This document shows, in pieces, positions 1 to 5,700 of a stretch of DNA of 9,878 bases; the first letter of the stretch is position 1, and every line of letters begins with the position of its first letter. Under the pieces are notes generated by a model that ran no database searches, had not been told where the DNA came from, and was given only the letters and a program-made list of their open reading frames with translations. A program made the translations under genes and the position numbers. Source of the DNA: Rickettsiales bacterium (GTDB lineage Bacteria; Pseudomonadota; Alphaproteobacteria; Rickettsiales; JANQQO01); assembly GCA_028289305.1 (NCBI GenBank), contig JANQQO010000081.1, positions 1 through 9,878 on the forward strand, in the 5' to 3' direction.

Positions 1-902
1 ATCTTCGTCGAACCCGGTGAGAATTTATCAATCACCCCGGTAATCCGGTCGTCAAACCGCGCACCAATATTGATCATCACGTCACAATCATGCATCGCCA
101 TATTGGCTTCATACGTACCATGCATGCCAAGCATGCCCAAAAACTGCTTATCCGTCGTGGGATAGGCGCCAAGCCCCATCAGCGTACTTGTGATCGGGAA
201 GCCGGTCTTCTTTACAAACTCAATCAGCTGCTTGGAGGCCTTATCCCCCGCATTAATCACCCCGCCACCGCTATAAAACACCGGCCGCTTGGCGCCAGCA
301 ATACACTTCACCGCCTCCGCTACCTGCGCTGCATCCCCCTTCACCGCCGGGCGATAGGAAGCACGCCGCACCTCTTTACTAGCTGCGTCATATGTGCCCG
401 TCATCAGCTGAATATTCTTCGGAATATCAACCACCACCGGCCCTGGGCGGCCGCTGCGCGCCACATGAAATGCTTCATGCATCACGGGTGCTAAATCCTC
501 AATCTTCTTCACCAGGTAATTATGCTTAGTGCACGAGCGCGTAATACCCACCGTATCGGCCTCTTGGAACGCATCGCTTCCAATCAAATGCGTCGCCACC
601 TGGCCGGTTAAACACACCACAGGAATGCTATCGAGCAGCGCATCGGTAAGCCCCGTCACCGTATTGGTCGCCCCCGGCCCAGAGGTCACAAGCACCACTC
701 CCACCTTGCCGGTCGAGCGCGCATAGGCTTCTGCCGCATGCGCCGCACCTTGCTCATGCCGCACCAAGATATGCCGCACCTTATTCTGCTTGAACAACTC
801 GTCGTAAAGCGGCAATACGGCTCCCCCAGGGTAGCCAAATACGGTATCTACCCCTTGATCCACCAATGCTCGAATAATAATGGCAGCACCATTCTGCTCC
901 AT
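1..902 (-). CDS. ilvB: Acetolactate synthase large subunit, N-terminal part (runs off left edge)
   Basis: Thiamine-diphosphate and FAD dependent acetohydroxyacid synthase catalytic subunit. It condenses pyruvate with pyruvate or 2-oxobutyrate in the first common step of valine, leucine and isoleucine synthesis in the cytoplasm. About 300 codons are present of a family length near 570-590. Visible landmarks are the FGYPGGAVLPLYD segment (residues 22-34), the VRHEQGAAHAAEAYAR segment with the catalytic-type glutamate E50, and SGPGATNTVTG (74-84), all of the N-terminal TPP (PYR) domain. The central domain begins but is cut at the window edge, and the C-terminal TPP-binding half lies outside. The start ATG at 902 has a GAGG ribosome site at 914-911 with 8 nt spacing, and the frame is closed by a stop at 926-924. 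It lies 56 bp after virB9 on the same strand, so read-through from virB8-virB9 is possible. Identity is confident. The ilvB versus ilvI naming is a convention. Confidence 0.95.
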   Translation of the reverse strand, partial: MEQNGAAIIIRALVDQGVDTVFGYPGGAVLPLYDELFKQNKVRHILVRHEQGAAHAAEAYARSTGKVGVVLVTSGPGATNTVTGLTDALLDSIPVVCLTGQVATHLIGSDAFQEADTVGITRSCTKHNYLVKKIEDLAPVMHEAFHVARSGRPGPVVVDIPKNIQLMTGTYDAASKEVRRASYRPAVKGDAAQVAEAVKCIAGAKRPVFYSGGGVINAGDKASKQLIEFVKKTGFPITSTLMGLGAYPTTDKQFLGMLGMHGTYEANMAMHDCDVMINIGARFDDRITGVIDKFSPGSTK

Positions 903-958
903 CGCGCACGCCTCGCAACAACTCTAAAATTAAAGGAAAAGCCTAGATACAGGTTTTT

Positions 959-1768
959 TTACAGAATACCAAGGAATTTTCGTTCCGGATCTGGTTTTTT
1001 CGGGCGTAGCGGCATGGTTTCGTTATACACACATACCACATCCGGCCCGCTACGCAGGGTGAACTGGCTTGATACACGCTCCACCACCACGTAAGGCCCA
1101 TTCATTCGGTAATTCACCACCGATTCACTACCATCCGGATCCACCAAGAAAAAGGCCGGAATCTCGGCATTCTTATTTTTGAATTCAAAATACGTAAATT
1201 CCCCATCATCAAAAATTTTGAGTGGCGAGATATACTCTGATCCAGAAAGGCTATAGCGGAAATTATACTTCTCAGGCGCAATATCAATATCCGGCCCCTC
1301 ATCCAGCAAGAAACGCTGAATATCCTTATCCACCCCTTCGTTTGGGTAGTGGAAACGTGCCGCAAAAATCATCTCTGCGTCATCAATGCCTTCTGCTTCC
1401 TGCCCATAAAGCTCAAAATGGTAAATCCGCTTATTTGTAATAAGCGTCATATTTGTCGTCGCATCTTTCTCAATCGGCTTTAAGAACAAGCGATTGCCTG
1501 AGGGCGATACCTGCCATCCCAGCGAATCCCCCAGCGAAATCGTGGCAATCTCCTCACCCGGCGCCAGTTCAATGCTCGACTGATAGCGATAATGCCCCAC
1601 AAATTTATACACCTCATTCGGGTCATAAACATAGGTCCGCAAACGATGGTCCGAGGCCACGGGCTGCGTCTCCTGTGTTGCCATCACCACATCAGGCAGC
1701 ACTACAAGTGCCCCCATCAACATGGTGCAGAAAAACGTTATAACGCGATGTGTCCATATACTTTTCAT
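959..1768 (-). CDS. virB9: Type IV secretion protein VirB9 (TrbG/VirB9 family)
   Basis: Periplasmic/outer-membrane core-complex subunit of a P-type T4SS, which with VirB7 and VirB10 forms the outer ring of the channel. 269 residues, a normal VirB9 length. Residues 1-30 form a signal peptide (hydrophobic run, VVMA cleavage before T31). The N-terminal domain carries YVYDPNEV (46-53), GHYRYQS (58-64), ISLGDSLGWQV (77-87), GNRLFLKP (91-98) and DATTNMTLIT (102-111), all typical of the family. The C-terminal domain ends in FTLRSGPDVVCVYNE with C246, near where VirB9 proteins of the Agrobacterium type contact VirB7. An upstream in-frame ATG at 1804 is disfavoured: it would overlap virB8 by 26 nt and precede the signal peptide, whereas the ATG at 1768 has GAGG at 1780-1777 with 8 nt spacing. 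That ribosome site overlaps the virB8 TGA, suggesting coupled translation. No virB10 follows. Confidence 0.93.
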   Translation of the reverse strand: MKSIWTHRVITFFCTMLMGALVVLPDVVMATQETQPVASDHRLRTYVYDPNEVYKFVGHYRYQSSIELAPGEEIATISLGDSLGWQVSPSGNRLFLKPIEKDATTNMTLITNKRIYHFELYGQEAEGIDDAEMIFAARFHYPNEGVDKDIQRFLLDEGPDIDIAPEKYNFRYSLSGSEYISPLKIFDDGEFTYFEFKNKNAEIPAFFLVDPDGSESVVNYRMNGPYVVVERVSSQFTLRSGPDVVCVYNETMPLRPKKPDPERKFLGIL

Positions 1769-1778
1769 AGTGCTGGCC

Positions 1779-2558
1779 TCAACTTTTTGCTGGTGATACC
1801 TCATAATTGGTCACTTCGAATTCAAGCGGTGAAAAACGCTCTTCATCTTTATAGTATATTACGTCGGGAAAACGCAAATCTACTTTTGCTGTCCAATACG
1901 ATTTTTTTACTCCTTTAATCCCCTGTTCCGTAGTTTCAAACTCCACTAACACACGATGCACGCCGGGTTGCACCCGTCGTAGCAAACTTCTACGTGCAAT
2001 CTGCACCGTGCCAACAGAGGCTTCCCGTGTTGTATGTTTCCGAAACCGTAACACCGGGCTATCTGGATTATCATCCGGATTTAAATATCTGCTATACACC
2101 CCATACGCTTCATCATTCGAATAGAGTTTTACGAACTCCAAATTCCGCTGCAGCAAATCAAAATCATAACTTTCACGTATCTCAATATAATGCCGCGCCA
2201 AATATTTAATCAGCGACTCATTCGGATCCTCCGTCTGCGTACCAATAGGGCGCAACACCGAATATTGTGTTGCCTTATCCCCCACTTCCACCACGAGCGG
2301 TATCTGCGTGGTAAGCGGCAACAGAGATAAAAACACCTTAAACGCAATAAACGCCGTCACTACAGACACTACCGTCAGCAATAAAAAGAACCCGCGCTGC
2401 ACCGTCGGGTAAACGAAGCGTAGCGCATACCAATCCTGCGCATCTTTAAAATACTCACCACTCTTAATACTGCCTGTAATATCGCGGTGGAGTTCTACCT
2501 GCTTGTTCTTATCGCCCACGCTCGCTGTCTTTAAAAGTTCTTGTAAACCCAGTGGCAA
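1779..2558 (-). CDS. virB8: Type IV secretion protein VirB8
   Basis: Bitopic inner-membrane assembly subunit of a P-type T4SS. The 259 residues comprise a short cytoplasmic N-terminus, one membrane segment (about residues 57-80, rich in L, V, F) and a periplasmic NTF2-like domain. The YARHYIEIRESYD-type region, the NPDDNPDSPVLRF segment and the late FEVTNYEVSPAKS tail fit the family. The start is unresolved. The frame has an in-frame stop at 2567-2565 and no ATG at all, so initiation must use a rare codon. TTG at 2558 is the longest option and GTG at 2519 the next plausible one, and neither has a good Shine-Dalgarno match. A TATAGC element at 2568-2563 sits close enough to the TTG that a leaderless message is conceivable (inference). 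The gene is followed directly by virB9 with a stop/ribosome-site overlap, and is transcribed divergently from the large exported protein. Confidence 0.88.
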   Translation of the reverse strand: MPLGLQELLKTASVGDKNKQVELHRDITGSIKSGEYFKDAQDWYALRFVYPTVQRGFFLLLTVVSVVTAFIAFKVFLSLLPLTTQIPLVVEVGDKATQYSVLRPIGTQTEDPNESLIKYLARHYIEIRESYDFDLLQRNLEFVKLYSNDEAYGVYSRYLNPDDNPDSPVLRFRKHTTREASVGTVQIARRSLLRRVQPGVHRVLVEFETTEQGIKGVKKSYWTAKVDLRFPDVIYYKDEERFSPLEFEVTNYEVSPAKS

Positions 2559-2701
2559 AATATGCTATACTGAAACCATATACAACGCTATGCTATACTA
2601 TCCATAGTGGTTTTGCTATGAATAATTGCAATATGTTGTATAACATGGGTAAGGAGCAGGGTAACATAATAAAATGCCTGATAATAACGTAGTGCTCCAA
2701 G
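2559..2701. promoter_or_regulatory. Divergent intergenic control region with 28-bp-spaced direct repeats
   Basis: AT-rich spacer between divergent starts, so it must serve virB8 (minus) and the large exported protein (plus). An 11-bp exact direct repeat, TATGCTATACT, occurs at 2561-2571 and 2589-2599, exactly 28 bp apart. A partial third copy, TTGCTATG, lies at 2613-2620. Read on the minus strand the repeats give two TATAGC boxes, each preceded 17 bp upstream by CATAGC, a promoter-like geometry with poor -35 matches. On the plus strand the same repeats give TATACT -10-like boxes, and TATAAC at 2639-2644 is another candidate. Palindromes CTATCCATAG (2598-2607 region) and ATGTT-GTAT-AACAT (2633-2646) could be regulator half-sites. 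An AAGGAG ribosome-site-like sequence at 2651-2656 has no normal start codon at the usual distance. Which elements are used cannot be decided from sequence. Confidence 0.45.
2561..2599. repeat. Direct repeat pair, 11 bp, period 28
   Basis: TATGCTATACT at 2561-2571 and again at 2589-2599 with no mismatch. The period of 28 bp is close to, but not exactly, a whole number of helical turns. It lies within the divergent promoter region, so it may be a duplicated operator or duplicated promoter elements. Confidence 0.6.
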
Positions 2702-2709
2702 GTGCCTAA
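2674..2709 (+). CDS. Possible 11-codon leader ORF overlapping the next start
   Basis: An ATG at 2674 opens an 11-residue frame (M P D N N V V L Q G A) ending in TAA at 2707-2709. It therefore runs 8 nt past the GTG start at 2702 of the large exported protein, in another frame. A weak purine run (AGGG at 2658-2661) and AAGGAG at 2651-2656 lie upstream, at longer than ideal distances. Because the large gene itself lacks a ribosome site, ribosomes finishing this mini-ORF could re-initiate on the GTG. This is inference from layout. A chance short frame is quite possible. Confidence 0.25.
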   Translation: MPDNNVVLQGA

Positions 2710-5700
2710 ATACACACAAGCCATAGCAAACCTGCTACACCAGCATTGCATATTGCTGCTCGTTTTCTTGTGCTGTCTGTTGTTTTCGTTTTCTGCAACA
2801 GCCAGTAACACCACCACGCCGTGTAAAGATAAAATTGCCTCTATGCAAGGCCCCTGGGAAGACGTCACCGGCTGCTACATCCCTGAATACCGTTTCCAAC
2901 GCCCCAAAACCTGGAGCGATCCCAATAATGAAGAAGAGGGGAATGAGATGATCCCCAATGACCAAATCCTCAACGTTAATGTCGCTTGTGATCGTGGCAT
3001 TAATGACTTTTCAATCTCTGGCAATGAGGCTGCACGCTGGTTTACCTGCGCTCGTGATGACTATATCGATGACGTTGATGAAATCTGTAACTACTTCATT
3101 ACCTACCGCAACAATAACGTTACCGATGAATTTCCTATAGGTGAACCTTCCATCCGTCTTATTGACCTTAGCCTAGATAACTATATGCCGCTTAGCGACG
3201 CCGATAATCCCAACTGGTATGCCGAAGACCCTCCTCCTTCAGTCAACGAGCAACGTGCAAAAGTCGGACAAAAATTCAAACGGCAAAAATGCCTTGAATT
3301 ATTTTTACAAGAATGGGCCCACCGTGGTGATTGCGGTGAAATCGTCCTCGATGATGCGCCCAGCGATGTCTCCATAAATAACTGTCAGATGGTACAAACC
3401 CATGACGCCCTCCGCAGCGAAATATTTGATGCTATGAATTTTCACGGCATCTCTTATGAAACGCAGGCAGTAGACAGCCAAGGAGACCTGGTAGTAGATA
3501 ATAATGGAGATCCCGTTATGGCTGCTAACAACAGACGTGGCAACATCTTCCCTATGTTTAAAATGTGTCCCGCACGCGGTGGGCCACTATCCGGCACACC
3601 ATTAGGGGAGGGCAAAAAAGTCACTGACCAATTGCTTGGCCAGCCGCCCAACTCTCCCTTCCAATCATGGAAAAAAGTTCATTTTCCCGTACGCGGCTGT
3701 CCCGCCTATGAAGGCGTTTCGCGCATGGGGTATTTTGGTCTAGAAGAGCATGTGCCCACTGGGTCGCGCCAATGCGACCTAAGCATTGGTCACCGCTATC
3801 CAGACAACAGGAATAAAGGCGGCGGTGAACCTAATGGCGCCCGTGCCTATGAAGATTTAAAAATTGATAAAGAAACGCTGATTCAATCGTCTGGGAGCGG
3901 CGGACCCGCAGGCGATGTATTGCGCAATATGCGCGCTAACCTTCCAACCCCACCAAGCGGTGTTCCCTATCCTGATTTTCAAGTAGGTATAACCGGGTCC
4001 GCCTTTGATAAAATCTGGCCAAGCATTTCACCCTATGACCCAACGCCGGAAACAAAAGCTGAAGAAAATAGCAATCCACCGCATATTCGTGTAGAGCGCA
4101 TTCGTGAAGTCTGCCACCCTTATGCATTACGCACCAACACATATTCTTATCTAGAAGACACTGGTGGCGGCGAAACGCCCGTACCTAGAGTGGACACCCC
4201 ACAAGGACTCGATATTGCACGTTGGTTTGGTTATAACAATGGCCGTTGCGAAAAATGGATCAACCACGCAAATTATCCAATTGATAACATCGACATACTT
4301 CAGATGCGCCTAGAACGCTTTGATGTATTATTCAATGATGCATTTCAAAGTGGAAGTAACTGCGAAGATTTTCAGTGCAGCTGCCCACCAGACGACCCCA
4401 GCACACCTGATATTGATGAATACCAAGTCTGTATAGATACCATTATCGTTCCAAACTATGAACGCTGGCTGAACTGCTTCCGAGAAGCACGCAACCTTGC
4501 CTGCGCAGTCATTGAACGTGAGGTCAGCAGCACACTGCCAAATGATCGCCTTGCAAACTACGATGCACTTCTTGATTTTTGGAATAACGAACGTTGGATG
4601 TACCCAGATCCAAATACACTTGCCATGACAGATATCGATTTTGCCAAGCAGAGTGATATACATCCCCCCAATACACGCCCTCCTGTAATGGCTCCAGCCG
4701 TTCCTTATCTTGTTCCGCCTTCTTCGGGCAATGCGTCGGAAAACAATCGGTTAGCAAGAGAGTCTCGAGATGCACGAGCACGCGAACGGACGGGCATCAC
4801 AAACCAACCAACACGTGATAATATAGGCATCTTAGGCCCGCGTGGCTGCCATATTGGCGGTTGGTACGAGCTCATGCTCTATCAGGCCCGCTGCACCCGC
4901 CGCTTCGGCCTCAACTGTCTCTGCGATTATGAAAGCACCTTCCTCAAAGGCTCTGCCGAGCACTATGTATTAGAAGCCGCCGGAGCGAATCTCGATTACG
5001 TACAAGAAGGCGCCAGTACCAACTTGCCAATAAAGTGGCCTTTAGTTTGGCGCGGTTATGCCGGCCCCAATTATGCCGCAGGTGGCGACATCAAAGCCCG
5101 CCTGTGGGATTATCACCGCATGCGAGACCCGAATGACAATAGTAAATATTTCTTTCCTGAAGGCTATGCCGGTCTAGATTGCGTCAAACGAGGAGATTTC
5201 ATTATCTGGGATGAAGAAGTGCTCGACGCCAACACAGAAAATGACCCGCCAGATTTCGATGACTCCGCAAACCCACAAAAATGCGAAAACCTAACCGGTA
5301 TTGAAAAAGAGTGGCGCTGCTATGATCCTGGTAATGGCAATTATAGGCCCAAAGACGCCCGCTATCGCCGCCATATTGCCTATGTTGAAGATGTTGGCTT
5401 TAAACAATATTCTCCTGAAAATCCATATAACGTTGGGCATGGCCGTGCCGATCCGGATAATCCATTCAGTTTTGATGAGCTCGGCGAACCTTATTTCGAC
5501 CCACTAGAATCTGATCTACAATACGATCCACGCAATCCTTGCGAGGTAAAAAAACTTGATGATGACGGTAATGAGCTAGAAAATGTTAAAAAGTTTATCG
5601 TTGTTTCTGAATTCAATTACGGCAAAAACCTCGATACTTGCGGCAATACCGATCGTTGGGGCGTAAAAACTACCCGCACCATTTGGGAACCAGGCGCAGA

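Noticed and set aside
937..958. Hairpin AAAAGCCT-AGATAC-AGGTTTTT as a rho-independent terminator after virB9
   Set aside because: The stem is only three G/C pairs flanked by A/T, and it pairs better on the plus strand (G-T wobble) than on the minus strand where virB9 ends (A-C mismatch). Not convincing.
1769..1804. Longer virB9 start at the ATG at 1804
   Set aside because: It adds 12 residues before the signal peptide, overlaps virB8 by 26 nt, and the internal ATG at 1768 has a well-placed GAGG ribosome site.
4847..5656. The large exported protein as a VirB1-type lytic transglycosylase
   Set aside because: No SLT-type E-S-x-x-N-P motif or lysozyme-like glutamate context is visible. The motifs seen fit a CHAP-like cysteine hydrolase better.
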